This document shows, one piece after another, positions 8,113-17,424 of a stretch of 64,000 nucleotides of DNA. How positions within the stretch are numbered: position 1 is the first letter of the stretch; each line of letters opens with the position of its first letter. The notes below the pieces were generated by a model. It was not told the DNA's origin and ran no database searches. It worked only from the letters and a program-made list of their open reading frames with translations. The DNA is taken from contig JAQBHI010000108.1 in the NCBI GenBank assembly GCA_032127875.1, positions 70,273 to 134,272 on the forward strand, written 5' to 3'. This stretch comes from CADEEV01 sp032127875 (GTDB taxonomy: Bacteria > Acidobacteriota > Vicinamibacteria > Fen-336). The position numbers were made by a program, and so were the translations under genes.

Positions 8113-8634
8113 ATGACCAAGAGAGCCGCCCCCACGATGTCTCGCCGCTCGAGCCAGGCCCTGGAGTTGTTCGAGAAGGCGCTGCGCGCCCTTGGCAAGA
8201 AGGACTTCGAGCGTGCGCTCAGTCTCCTGGAGGAACTGATCAAGTCGTTCCCCGACGAGCGCGACGTGTTGGAGCGGGCTCGAGCCTATCGAGCGGTGGC
8301 CGAACGCTCCGCAGGCAAGAAGGCCTCCTTCCGTCCACGCTCGTTCGAGGAGCTTCTGAACTACGGCGTGTTCCTGCACAACAAGGGCGAATTCGAAGAG
8401 GCCCTCAAGTTCCTGTCGCAGGCGGCCGAAATCCATCCGCGCAATGAAAACGTGCTCTACTGCCTCGCGGCCTCGGCGGCGCGAGCCGGTGAAACGCCCG
8501 CAGCCGTCAAGGCGCTCAAGAGTGCGATCGGCGTGAACCCGGAGAACCGTGCCCAGGCGCGCAGCGATTCCGACTTCGACCCGATCCGCGAAGACGAAGA
8601 TTTCGCGGCGCTCGTGACCCCCCAGGCTTCGTGA
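8113..8634 (+). CDS. tetratricopeptide-repeat protein
   Basis: 173 residues from the ATG at 8113, with GAGAGG 5 bases upstream; an earlier in-frame GTG (8074) has no ribosome binding site. Two or three TPR-like helical repeats are visible, for example ALELFEKALRALGKKDFERA, LLNYGVFLHNKGEFEEALKF and NENVLYCLAASAARAGET. The C-terminal part (SDSDFDPIREDEDFAAL) is acidic and resembles the tail seen in TPR proteins that end just after a final repeat. No signal peptide. It is probably a cytosolic protein-binding scaffold. Its stop overlaps the glmU start as GTGA, so it may be co-translated with UDP-GlcNAc synthesis genes. Confidence 0.8.
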   Translation: MTKRAAPTMSRRSSQALELFEKALRALGKKDFERALSLLEELIKSFPDERDVLERARAYRAVAERSAGKKASFRPRSFEELLNYGVFLHNKGEFEEALKFLSQAAEIHPRNENVLYCLAASAARAGETPAAVKALKSAIGVNPENRAQARSDSDFDPIREDEDFAALVTPQAS

Positions 8635-10031
8635 GTCTCGCCGCTCGCCGCGTCCAGGCGGTGCTGCTCGCTGCGGGCAAGGGGACGCGCCTCAAGAGTT
8701 CTCGGGCCAAGGTCCTGCACCTGGCACAGGACGCGCCGCTGCTGGAGCACGCCCTGCGCGCCGTGGCCGGAGCGGACCCCATCACGGTCGTCGTCGGATA
8801 CGACGCCGAGGCAGTGGAGGCGCGCTTTGCCGGCCGTGCTCACTTTGTCCGCCAGGAGCCACCCCTTGGAACCGGCCATGCCGTGATGGCCGCTCGCCAG
8901 GCCCTCGCCACCCACCCGGAACTCACGGTACTGGTACTCAACGGCGACCTGCCGCTGCTGCGCGCCGTCACGCTCGAAGCACTCGTGGACGCCCACGTCG
9001 CGTCGGGTGCTGCGGCGACGTTGCTGAGCGCCGAGCTACCCGATGCGGGGGCCTACGGCCGCGTGCTGCGCGACGGGCACGGTGAGGTGCGCGCGGTCGT
9101 CGAAGCGAGGGACGCTTCGCCTGAGGAGCGCTGCGTTCGCGAGTGGAACGTCGGCGTCTATGCGTTCGAGGTGGCGCCGCTGCTCGCAGCTCTGGAGCCG
9201 CTGACGCCACACAACGCGCAGGGCGAGTATTACCTGACCGACGTCGTCGCTCATCTGGTCGCGGCGGGCCGGCGTGTGGCAGCGTTTCGCATCGCCAACG
9301 CTCGCGAAGCTCTTGGTGTCAACACGCACGCCGAGCTGGCCGCGGCGAGCCGTCTGCTCGTCGCACGGCGGCTCGAGGAATTGATGGCCGCAGGCGTTCG
9401 CGTCGAGGATCCCGCGAGCACCTTCGTTGGCCTCGACGTGGTGGTGGAGGCAGGCGCCGTGGTCCGAGCAGGCACGCTTCTGGAGGGTCGCACCCGCGTG
9501 GCCGCTGGCGCGACGCTCGGGCCCTACGTGCGGCTGGTCGACGCCGATGTGGGCCCCGGCGCGACCATCCTCGACCATTGCCTGCTCCGCGAGTGCACGG
9601 TCGGCGCGGGCGCGAGCGTCGGCCCGTTCGCGCACCTGAGGCCGGAGACGCAGGTCGGCGCCAAGGCCAAGGTGGGCAACTTCGTCGAACTCAAGAAGAC
9701 CCGCCTCGGCGACGGGGCCAAGGCCCCGCACCTGAGCTACCTGGGAGACGCCACGATCGGCGACGGCGCGAACGTAGGCGCCGGCACGATCACCTGCAAC
9801 TACGACGGCACGTCGAAGCACCCGACGCGGATTGGCGCCGGCGCCTTCATCGGCAGCAATTCGACCTTGGTCGCGCCGCTGACGATTGGCGCCGGGGCCT
9901 ACGTCGGCGCCGGCAGCACGATCATCCAGGATGTCGCGAAGGATGCCCTGGCGCTCGGCCGCGCCCGGCAAGTGGCGAAGCAAGGCTGGGCTAAGCAGCG
10001 TCGCGAGGCGAAGGCCAAGGGTTCGCCCTGA
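8631..10031 (+). CDS. glmU: bifunctional UDP-GlcNAc pyrophosphorylase / glucosamine-1-phosphate N-acetyltransferase
   Basis: 466 residues from a GTG overlapping the preceding stop. GlmU acetylates glucosamine-1-phosphate and then couples it to UTP, giving UDP-GlcNAc for peptidoglycan and lipid A. The N-terminal Rossmann uridyltransferase shows LAAGKGTRLKSSRAKVLH and later LNGDLPLL; the C-terminal left-handed beta-helix shows hexapeptide repeats (VGPFAHLRPETQVGAKAKVGN) and the acetyltransferase block APHLSYLGDATIG plus GAGTITCNYDG. It precedes glmS, so the two steps that feed UDP-GlcNAc lie together. The product also feeds LpxC in this window. Confidence 0.97.
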   Translation: MSLAARRVQAVLLAAGKGTRLKSSRAKVLHLAQDAPLLEHALRAVAGADPITVVVGYDAEAVEARFAGRAHFVRQEPPLGTGHAVMAARQALATHPELTVLVLNGDLPLLRAVTLEALVDAHVASGAAATLLSAELPDAGAYGRVLRDGHGEVRAVVEARDASPEERCVREWNVGVYAFEVAPLLAALEPLTPHNAQGEYYLTDVVAHLVAAGRRVAAFRIANAREALGVNTHAELAAASRLLVARRLEELMAAGVRVEDPASTFVGLDVVVEAGAVVRAGTLLEGRTRVAAGATLGPYVRLVDADVGPGATILDHCLLRECTVGAGASVGPFAHLRPETQVGAKAKVGNFVELKKTRLGDGAKAPHLSYLGDATIGDGANVGAGTITCNYDGTSKHPTRIGAGAFIGSNSTLVAPLTIGAGAYVGAGSTIIQDVAKDALALGRARQVAKQGWAKQRREAKAKGSP

Positions 10032-10055
10032 GCCTCAGGGCCGAAGCGCTTCTCT

Positions 10056-10064
10056 TGGTACGCT
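10056..10064 (+). promoter_or_regulatory. extended -10 box of glmS
   Basis: TGGTACGCT has the TGn extension and a -10-like TACGCT. Only six bases separate it from the glmS ATG at 10071, so the predicted transcription start would fall on or next to the A of the start codon. No clear -35 and no ribosome binding site are seen in the 39-base gap. Confidence 0.4.
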
Positions 10065-10070
10065 GACCGC

Positions 10071-11909
10071 ATGTGTGGAATCGTCGGATATGTGGGCGCG
10101 CGCGATGCGGTCGGGATGATCCTCGACGGGCTGCGGCGTCTCGAGTATCGAGGCTACGACTCCGCGGGAATCGCGGTAGTGGCCGGCGGCGTACTTCAGC
10201 GTCGGCGCTCGGAGGGCAAGCTCGTCAATCTGGAGAACAGCCTTGCGGCCCAACCGCTACAGGGCGCCTTCGGTCTGGGCCACACGCGCTGGGCGACCCA
10301 CGGTCGGCCCAACGAAGAAAACGCCCACCCGCACATCGACTGCACCGGTCGGATCGTCGTCGTCCACAACGGCATCATCGAGAACTATCTGGCGCTCAAG
10401 GCTCGCCTCGAGGGCCAGGGTCATCGCTTCGTCACGCACACCGACACCGAGGTCGTGGCGCATCTGGTGGAGTCGTTGTACGCGGGCTCCCTGGAAGACG
10501 CCGTGCGCGCTGCTGTCAAGGAGCTCGAAGGCATCTATGCCCTGGTGCTGCTGCATCGTGACGAGCCCCAGACCCTCGTCGCCGCCCGGCTGGGCCCGCC
10601 GCTCGTGGTAGGTCTCGCGGAAGGCGAACGCTTCCTCGCCTCGGACGTCGCCGCGCTGCTGCCCTACACGCGTGATTTCGTGTTCCTCGACGACGGCGAC
10701 GTGGTGACGGTGAAGCCGGGGTTGACGCGGCTCTTCGACGCGACTGGAACCGCTCTCGAGCGCAAGCCCCAGCGCATCCAGTGGGACCCGGTCCAGGCCG
10801 AGAAAGGTGGCTATCGCCACTTCATGCTGAAGGAGATCCACGAGCAGCCCCAGGCCGTGCGCGACACGCTTTTCGGGCGCATGGACCTGGAGCAGGGCGA
10901 GGTCCACATCGAAGAGCTCGACAAGGCGGGCGAGAGCCTGGGCTCTGCCGAGCGGGTGGTGCTGATCGCCTGCGGCACGAGCTGGCATGCCGCGCTCGTC
11001 GGCAAGTTCCTGATCGAGCAACTGGCCGGCCTGCCGTGCGAGGTGGACTACGGCAGCGAGTTCCGCTACCGGACACCGATCGTGGGGCGCGGGACGCTGG
11101 CGGTCGCCATCAGCCAGAGCGGCGAGACCGCGGACACGCTCGCGGCCTTCCGCGAGGCGAAGCGGCTGGGCGCGACGGGCATCGCGATCTGCAACGTCCA
11201 AGGCTCGATGCTGACACGCGAGGCCGCGGGAACGCTGCTCACGCACGCCGGGCCCGAGATCGGCGTCGCCTCGACCAAGGCGTTCACCGCGCAACTCCTG
11301 GCGTTGGCGCTGCTCGCGCTGCGCCTCGGCCGGCTGCATGGGACGCTCTCGAAGGACGCCTGCCGCGCTCATCTCGAGAACCTGGCGCGCCTGCCGCATC
11401 TCATGGAGCAGGCCCTCGCAGCGCCAGGACCGATCGAGGAGCTCGCAAAAACCGCCGTGAAGGCCAGCGATTTTCTCTATCTGGGCCGGGGCATCCACTA
11501 CCCGATCGCGCTCGAGGGCGCGCTCAAGCTGAAAGAGATCTCCTACATCCACGCCGAGGGCTATCCGGCCGGCGAGATGAAGCACGGGCCGATCGCGCTG
11601 ATCGACGAGAAGATGGGCATCGTCGCGCTGCTGCCGAAGGGCCGCGTTTACGAGAAGATGCTCTCCAACGTACAGGAGGTGAAGGCCCGGGGCGGACGGG
11701 TCATCGCGGTGTGCAGCGCGGGCGACACGCAGGCACGCCTTATCCTGGACGCGGGGGACAGTGTGCTCGAGATGCCGGCTGCCGACGAGCTGTGGTCACC
11801 TCTCCTCTTCGTGCTTCCGCTGCAGCTGCTCGCGTATTACGTGGCCGTGCGCGCGGGTCGCGACGTGGACCAGCCGCGCAACCTCGCCAAGTCGGTCACG
11901 GTCGAGTGA
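10071..11909 (+). CDS. glmS: glutamine--fructose-6-phosphate aminotransferase (isomerizing)
   Basis: 612 residues, standard length. GlmS makes glucosamine-6-phosphate from fructose-6-phosphate and glutamine, the entry step of amino-sugar synthesis. The N-terminal Ntn glutaminase begins MCGIVGYVG with catalytic Cys at residue 2, followed by GHTRWATHG and HNGIIENY. Two SIS sugar-isomerase domains follow (ACGTSWHAALVGK, ISQSGETADT, EGALKLKEISYIHAEGYPAG), ending in the usual PRNLAKSVTVE. There is no SD before the ATG; the leader is too short for a glmS ribozyme. It overlaps the helicase gene as GTGA. Confidence 0.97.
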   Translation: MCGIVGYVGARDAVGMILDGLRRLEYRGYDSAGIAVVAGGVLQRRRSEGKLVNLENSLAAQPLQGAFGLGHTRWATHGRPNEENAHPHIDCTGRIVVVHNGIIENYLALKARLEGQGHRFVTHTDTEVVAHLVESLYAGSLEDAVRAAVKELEGIYALVLLHRDEPQTLVAARLGPPLVVGLAEGERFLASDVAALLPYTRDFVFLDDGDVVTVKPGLTRLFDATGTALERKPQRIQWDPVQAEKGGYRHFMLKEIHEQPQAVRDTLFGRMDLEQGEVHIEELDKAGESLGSAERVVLIACGTSWHAALVGKFLIEQLAGLPCEVDYGSEFRYRTPIVGRGTLAVAISQSGETADTLAAFREAKRLGATGIAICNVQGSMLTREAAGTLLTHAGPEIGVASTKAFTAQLLALALLALRLGRLHGTLSKDACRAHLENLARLPHLMEQALAAPGPIEELAKTAVKASDFLYLGRGIHYPIALEGALKLKEISYIHAEGYPAGEMKHGPIALIDEKMGIVALLPKGRVYEKMLSNVQEVKARGGRVIAVCSAGDTQARLILDAGDSVLEMPAADELWSPLLFVLPLQLLAYYVAVRAGRDVDQPRNLAKSVTVE

Positions 11910-14089
11910 GCTCTCTGGCCGCGGCGGACTCGGCCCTGCTCCGGGATCTGAACCCGCAGCAGCGCGAGGCGGTGCTCGCGACCGACGGGCCCGTGCTGAT
12001 CCTGGCCGGCGCGGGGAGTGGCAAGACCCGCGTGATCGTCCATCGCATTGCCTACCTGGTGCTGGAGAAGAGCGTTCCCTCCGAGGCGATCCTCGCCGTC
12101 ACGTTCACGAACAAGGCGGCCGGCGAGATGAAGCAGCGCGTCGACGCGCTGCTCGGCGCTGGGACACGGGCCATCGTGTCCACCTTCCACAGCCTTTGCG
12201 TCCGCATCCTGCGCCGGGACGCCCTGCGCGCGGGCCTTCCGCCTGACTTCGTCATCTACGACGCGGACGACCAGCTCGCAGCCGTGCGCGATGCGCTGAA
12301 GGCGCTCGATCTCTCGGAGAAGCTGCACCCGCCGCGGGGGCTTCTGTCGCGGATCTCCGCGCGCAAGAACTCAGGCCATGAGCTCGATGACGAGGATTCT
12401 TTCGCGGGCGCCAGCTTCGCTCGCCTCGCGGCGCGCTATCGCGAGATCCTGGACTCGGCCCACGCGCTCGACTTCGACGACCTGTTGTTGCGCACGGTGG
12501 CGCTGCTCTCGCAAGACGAGACGGTTCGCGACAGCTACCGCCGCCGCTTCCACTACCTGCTTGTCGACGAATACCAGGATACGAACCGCACGCAGTACCA
12601 GTTGGTGCGCCTGCTGTCCGGCGCGGCCGGCAACGTCACGGTGGTCGGCGACGAAGACCAGTCGATCTACTCGTGGCGCGGCGCCGACATCCAGAACATC
12701 CTCGACTTCGAGCGCGACTTTCCGGGCGCGCGCATCCTACGCCTCGAAGAGAACTATCGTTCCAGCCAGCGCATCCTGGATGCGGCCTCGGGTCTCGTGT
12801 CCCACAACCTGAAACGCAAGGGCAAGACGCTGCGGGCCGTGAAGCCCGGAGGCGACGCCGTGCGGCTGCACGCTGCGAGCGACGAGTTCGAGGAGGCTGA
12901 CTGGGTTGTCGAGCGCATCGTGGGCGCGCGGGACACTAAGACCGCGGTCCTGTTTCGGATGAACGCGCAGAGCCGACTGCTGGAGGAGGCGCTGCTGCGC
13001 CTGCGCATTCCCTACGTGGTGGTGGGCGGCGTGGGCTTTTACGAGCGTAAAGAGGTGCGCGATCTGCTCGCCTATCTGCGCCTGGTCCACAACCCCGGCG
13101 ATCCGATGGCGCTGCGGCGCGTGCTGAACGTGCCGCCTCGCGGCATCGGCGACAAAACTGTGGGCGAGCTGGAGCGCGTCGCCCGCGAGCGAGGGGTGTC
13201 GCTGTACGCGGCGCTGGCGGAGATCGTCGACGATGCCCTGCTGCCCGCCCGAGCCACGCAGCCGCTTGGGCGCTTCCGCGAAGTGATCGAATCGCTGCGC
13301 GGCGAAGCCCCGCGCCTGACCGTGAAGGGGCTTCTCGAGCGCATCCTCGCCGTTTCCGGATACGCTGCCGCCCTCGCGAGCGAGGACTCGCGCGAGAGCC
13401 AGGACCGCCTCGACAATCTGGCGGAGCTGCTCTCGGCCGCCGCCGACTTCGACGCCCGCGAGGAGGCGCCGGGCCTTCCCGTTTTCCTCGATCGAGTGAG
13501 CCTGCTCTCCGACGTGGACAAGGCCAAAGACGGCGCGCCGGTAATTCTGATGACGCTGCACTCCGCGAAGGGGCTCGAATTCGAGAACGTGTTCCTTATC
13601 GGCCTCGAAGAGGGCCTCGTGCCGCACGCCCGGAGCCTGACGAACGCTGACGGGGTCGAAGAGGAACGGCGCTTGTGCTACGTCGGGATGACGCGGGCGC
13701 GCGACCGGCTCCACCTCAGCTGGGCGCGCAGCCGTCAGGTATTCGGACAGAGGCGCTTGTCCGAGCCGTCGCGTTTTTTGGGCGAGATCCCGCGTGGCGG
13801 CCTCGAGATCACGGGCGCGCCGCGCTCGCGCGACGTCTTCGAGGTGCGGCGCTTGCCGACGTGGCAGCACCGGGAAGCGCCCACACGGGGTGCCGCGGTT
13901 TCCGGCGCCGCCGGCTCCGGCGGGAGTTCACCACTGCGGCCCGGGGCGCGCGTGCGTCACCCGCTCTTCGGCGTCGGTACCATCCTGCGCAGTGAGGGCT
14001 CGGGCGACGAGTTGAAGCTCACGGTCGCCTTCGCCGGCATCGGGGCCAAGCGCCTGGTAGCCCGCTACGCGGGCCTCGAGGTGGTCTAG
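11906..14089 (+). CDS. ATP-dependent DNA helicase, UvrD/PcrA family
   Basis: 727 residues from a GTG overlapping the glmS stop. A superfamily 1A 3'-5' helicase: motif Q/I LNPQQREAVLATDGPVLILAGAGSGKTRV, motif II LLVDEYQDTNRTQYQ, motif III VGDEDQSIYSWRGAD, motif IV RLEENYRSSQ, motif V TLHSAKGLEFENVF, motif VI EEERRLCYVGMTRARDRL. The C-terminus has the PcrA/UvrD Tudor-like segment GARVRHPLFGVGTILRSEGSG, which binds RNA polymerase in known members. It serves mismatch/excision repair and replication-fork clearance. PcrA and UvrD cannot be told apart by eye. Confidence 0.95.
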   Translation: MSSLAAADSALLRDLNPQQREAVLATDGPVLILAGAGSGKTRVIVHRIAYLVLEKSVPSEAILAVTFTNKAAGEMKQRVDALLGAGTRAIVSTFHSLCVRILRRDALRAGLPPDFVIYDADDQLAAVRDALKALDLSEKLHPPRGLLSRISARKNSGHELDDEDSFAGASFARLAARYREILDSAHALDFDDLLLRTVALLSQDETVRDSYRRRFHYLLVDEYQDTNRTQYQLVRLLSGAAGNVTVVGDEDQSIYSWRGADIQNILDFERDFPGARILRLEENYRSSQRILDAASGLVSHNLKRKGKTLRAVKPGGDAVRLHAASDEFEEADWVVERIVGARDTKTAVLFRMNAQSRLLEEALLRLRIPYVVVGGVGFYERKEVRDLLAYLRLVHNPGDPMALRRVLNVPPRGIGDKTVGELERVARERGVSLYAALAEIVDDALLPARATQPLGRFREVIESLRGEAPRLTVKGLLERILAVSGYAAALASEDSRESQDRLDNLAELLSAAADFDAREEAPGLPVFLDRVSLLSDVDKAKDGAPVILMTLHSAKGLEFENVFLIGLEEGLVPHARSLTNADGVEEERRLCYVGMTRARDRLHLSWARSRQVFGQRRLSEPSRFLGEIPRGGLEITGAPRSRDVFEVRRLPTWQHREAPTRGAAVSGAAGSGGSSPLRPGARVRHPLFGVGTILRSEGSGDELKLTVAFAGIGAKRLVARYAGLEVV

Positions 14090-14105
14090 CCAGGGCGCGG
14101 GGCGA

Positions 14106-14786
14106 CTACCTGGGATCGAGCGCGCTCACGACCCAGCGGCTGCCCATCTTTCCACGGCCACTGGGCGACTGCATCTCGTACTTGCGGAGCACCATGGCGT
14201 AGGGCCTGTCCGCGCCGTCGATCCTGAGGTCGAGCGCGATCGTCTTCGTGACCGACTCGCCCGTCAGAGCTTCGATGTCGTCGACCTGGCCCACCGACAG
14301 CGACACCGCGCGCTTTTCCTTCTCGACCGCCGCCTTGGCCGCGACTAGATCCTTCTTGAGCTCGCGTTCTTTTTCGGTGAAGGCCTTCCAGTCGTCGGCG
14401 TATTTCCTGAGACCCGCCGGAATCGTGGCCGCGTCCTTCTTCAGCAACTCGCGCGTTTGGTCGACTTCCTTGGGATGCTCGAGAAAATAGGCGTTGTAGG
14501 CCTTCTTGTTGTCGGCGATCGCTGCCTCGACGTCGCTCACCCTCTTCGCGAGGTTGGGTAGCTCGGCGCTGACTCGCTGCTCCGCGCCCACTTCGGTGAT
14601 CGACCAGGACGGGACCTTCTGGTCGAACTTGACCGCGGCAAAGCTCGCGAGCGTTTGATCGTCGCCCTGCTCCAGGGCGCCGAAGTACTGGTCCACCACC
14701 TTCTGCTCGGGGTGTCCGCAGGCCACGAGTGCGACCACCGCGACCGCAACGAAGATGCCCGGCAGTGCCGCCATGCGCTCCCTCAT
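14106..14786 (-). CDS. predicted lipoprotein of unknown function downstream of gyrA
   Basis: 226 residues; ATG overlaps the gyrA stop as ATGA. The N-terminus is a lipoprotein signal: hydrophobic IFVAVAVVALVACG with Cys as the acylated residue. The first part (VVDQYFGALEQGDDQTLASF) resembles the opening helix of NTF2/DUF4878-type lipoproteins, but the rest is a long charged helical stretch (AFTEKERELKKDLVAAKAAVEKEK) likely to form a coiled coil, followed by a beta-rich tail. No enzyme motif is seen. Function unknown; its coupling to gyrA is probably historical rather than functional. Confidence 0.7.
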   Translation of the reverse strand: MRERMAALPGIFVAVAVVALVACGHPEQKVVDQYFGALEQGDDQTLASFAAVKFDQKVPSWSITEVGAEQRVSAELPNLAKRVSDVEAAIADNKKAYNAYFLEHPKEVDQTRELLKKDAATIPAGLRKYADDWKAFTEKERELKKDLVAAKAAVEKEKRAVSLSVGQVDDIEALTGESVTKTIALDLRIDGADRPYAMVLRKYEMQSPSGRGKMGSRWVVSALDPR

Positions 14787-17248
14787 TCCTCCTCCTCCCC
14801 CTCACGTTCCGCGAGGCGCGCGACCGAACTGAGCTGGTCGCCCTCCTCGAGCTGGATCAGGCGCACTCCCTGGGTGTTCCGTCCAATCGTCGAGATGTCA
14901 GCAGTGTTGAGTCTGATGATCATACCGCGTCCCGTGATCAGCATCACGCCCTCGTCGCCGGGGAGGAACGTGACCCCGACCACGGGGCCATTCCGGCCCG
15001 CGGTCTTGATGTTGATCAGGCCCTTGCCACCCCGGCTCTGCTGGCGATACTCGTCGACGGGCGTGCGCTTGCCGTAGCCATTCTCCGTGACCGTCAGGAT
15101 CCTGCCGCTGGCCGTCACGACCTCGAGCGCCACCACCACGTCGTCGCCGGTGAGCTTGATGCCCTTGACCCCGTAGGCCGTGCGACCCATCGGCCGAACG
15201 GCCTCTTCGCTGAAATGGATCGCCATGCCGTCCCGGGTCCCGAGCAGCATCTGGTCCTTGCCGGTCGTGAGCACCGCGCCAATCAGGGCGTCGTCGGCCT
15301 CGACCGAGAGCGCGATGATGCCTCCCACGCGCGGGTTCGAGAACGCCAGGAGTTCCGTCTTCTTCACGATCCCTTTGCGGGTCGTGAGCAGCACGTAGCC
15401 GCCTCCGTCGAAGACTCTAACGGCGGCGAAGGCCGCGATCTTTTCGCCGGGCTGGAGCTGGACCAAGTTCACGACGGCCTTGCCCTTGCCCTGCGGCCCG
15501 ACGTCGGGAATCTCGTGCACTTTCAGCCAATAGACGCGCCCGCGATCGGTGAAGATCAGGATATAGGAGTGGGTCGAGGCGATGAACAGGCTGGAGACGA
15601 AGTCCTCGTCCTTGGTCTTCATCCCGACGCGGCCGCGCCCGCCGCGGCGCTGCGAGCGGTAGGTCGCGATCGTGGTGCGCTTGATGTAGCCGCCATGCGT
15701 GATCGAGATCGCCACGTCCTCCTCGACGATCAGGTCCTCGACGCTCATCTCGTCCACCGCGTCCACGATCTCGGTGCGACGTGGATCGCCATGCTCGTCA
15801 CGGATCTTCCGGAGTTCGGCGTCGACGATCTGGTCGATGCGGCCGGGCCGCGCTAGGATGTCGCGGAGGTCGGTGATCAAGATCTGGATCTCCCGCAGCT
15901 CGTCCACGATCTTCTGGCGTTCGAGGCTGGTCAGGCGCGACAGTTGCAGCTTCAAGACCTCGTCGGCCTGGATCTCGCTGAAGGCGAAGCGGGCGATCAG
16001 GCCGGCCCTGGCCTCGCCCGGCGTCTTCGCGCCGCGGATCAGGGCGATCACCTCGTCCAGATGATCGAGTGCCTTCGCGTAACCCTCCAGGATGTGGGCG
16101 CGGGCTTCGGCCTTGCGCAGCTCGAAGGCGGTGCGACGCCGCACCACGTCGCGGCGGAACTCGAGGAACAGCTCGCATGCCTCGCGCAGGTCGAGGACTC
16201 GCGGCCGCTGCTCGACGATCGCCAGCATGATGATCCCGAAGCTGTCCTGTAGTTGGGTGTGCTTGTAGAGGTTGTTCAGCACCACCTGGGCGATCTCGCC
16301 CTTCTTCAGGTCGACCACGATCCGCATCCCTTCGCGGTCGCTCTCGTCACGCACGTCGGCGATGCCTTCGAGCTTCTTGTCCCGGACCAGCTCCGCGATG
16401 CGCTCGATCAGTCGCGCCTTGTTGACCTGATAGGGGATCTCGGTGACGACGATCGACTCGCGATCGCCCTTGCGCGTCTCGATTTCGGCGCGCGCCCGCA
16501 TCACGACCTGGCCGCGACCGCTGCGCTGCGCCTGGCGGATCCCGCCGCGGCCGCAGATCATGCCGGCCGTAGGGAAGTCGGGGCCCTTGACGCGCTCCAT
16601 GACGCCCTCGAGACGCTCCTCACGCGTGAGGTCGGGGCTCGCTAGCAGGAACGTCAGCGCATCCACGATCTCGCCCAGGTTGTGCGGCGGGATGTTCGTG
16701 GCCATGCCGACAGCGATGCCCGCGGCGCCGTTCACGAGCAGGTTCGGGAACACGGTGGGCAGCACGGTGGGCTCGACCGAGGAGTCGTCGTAGGTCGGCT
16801 GGAAGTCGACGGTTTCCTTGTCGATGTCGTCCATCATCGCGGCGCCGAGCCGCGTCAGGCGCGCTTCGGTGTAGCGCTGGGCCGCCGGCGGATCGCCGTC
16901 CACCGAGCCGAAGTTGCCTTGCCCATCGACGAGCCTCACGCGCATGTTCCAGGGCTGGGCCATGCGCACGAGCGTGTCGTAGATCGCCATGTCGCCGTGG
17001 GGATGGTAGTTGCCCATCACCTCGCCGACGATCTTGGCGGCCTTCTTGTAGGGGCGGCCGGGGACGAGGCCCATCTGCTGCATGCCGAAGAGCACGCGGC
17101 GATTGGCGGGCTTGAGGCCGTCGCGCACGTCGGGCAGCGCGCGACCGATGATCACCGACATCGCGTAGTCCATGTAGGACTGGCGCATCTCATCGGCGAT
17201 GTTGGTCGGAACCTTGTGCGCGGCGATTGCGTCTTGCGGTTGATCCAT
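14783..17248 (-). CDS. gyrA: DNA gyrase subunit A
   Basis: 821 residues. GyrA holds the breakage-reunion tyrosine, here Y126 in AAQRYTEARL, and six C-terminal beta-pinwheel blades that wrap DNA, with the GyrA box QRRGGRG that separates gyrase from topoisomerase IV. The quinolone-resistance region reads YHPHGDMAIYD: the position matching E. coli Ser83 is Met (residue 87, codon 16988-16990), while the matching Asp87 is kept. It lies 176 bases after gyrB; that gap is GC-rich and holds nothing I can name. The acidic tail EREGEEEE is typical. Confidence 0.97.
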   Translation of the reverse strand: MDQPQDAIAAHKVPTNIADEMRQSYMDYAMSVIIGRALPDVRDGLKPANRRVLFGMQQMGLVPGRPYKKAAKIVGEVMGNYHPHGDMAIYDTLVRMAQPWNMRVRLVDGQGNFGSVDGDPPAAQRYTEARLTRLGAAMMDDIDKETVDFQPTYDDSSVEPTVLPTVFPNLLVNGAAGIAVGMATNIPPHNLGEIVDALTFLLASPDLTREERLEGVMERVKGPDFPTAGMICGRGGIRQAQRSGRGQVVMRARAEIETRKGDRESIVVTEIPYQVNKARLIERIAELVRDKKLEGIADVRDESDREGMRIVVDLKKGEIAQVVLNNLYKHTQLQDSFGIIMLAIVEQRPRVLDLREACELFLEFRRDVVRRRTAFELRKAEARAHILEGYAKALDHLDEVIALIRGAKTPGEARAGLIARFAFSEIQADEVLKLQLSRLTSLERQKIVDELREIQILITDLRDILARPGRIDQIVDAELRKIRDEHGDPRRTEIVDAVDEMSVEDLIVEEDVAISITHGGYIKRTTIATYRSQRRGGRGRVGMKTKDEDFVSSLFIASTHSYILIFTDRGRVYWLKVHEIPDVGPQGKGKAVVNLVQLQPGEKIAAFAAVRVFDGGGYVLLTTRKGIVKKTELLAFSNPRVGGIIALSVEADDALIGAVLTTGKDQMLLGTRDGMAIHFSEEAVRPMGRTAYGVKGIKLTGDDVVVALEVVTASGRILTVTENGYGKRTPVDEYRQQSRGGKGLINIKTAGRNGPVVGVTFLPGDEGVMLITGRGMIIRLNTADISTIGRNTQGVRLIQLEEGDQLSSVARLAEREGEEEE

Positions 17249-17424
17249 GCCTGTCTAAACCAGTTGAAGGCGGCGTTGGAGCGGCCGCGGGGCGAGCTTC
17301 CGCTCCGCCGCGCGAGGATTCGCTCCTGGCGGGGCGGAACTCGAGTGACAGGCTCGCCCGAGGACGCGACGCTCAGGACTGCGGTGCAGCGCCGTCGCCA
17401 TCACGTCGGTCCGCGTTGCTAGCA

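Noticed and set aside
10032..10070. A glmS ribozyme before glmS
   Set aside because: The gap is 39 bases, far too short for the ribozyme, and no core motif is seen.
14090..14113. CCAGG...CCTGG repeat between the helicase and lipoprotein genes as a terminator
   Set aside because: A five-base stem with a long loop and no T-run on either strand.
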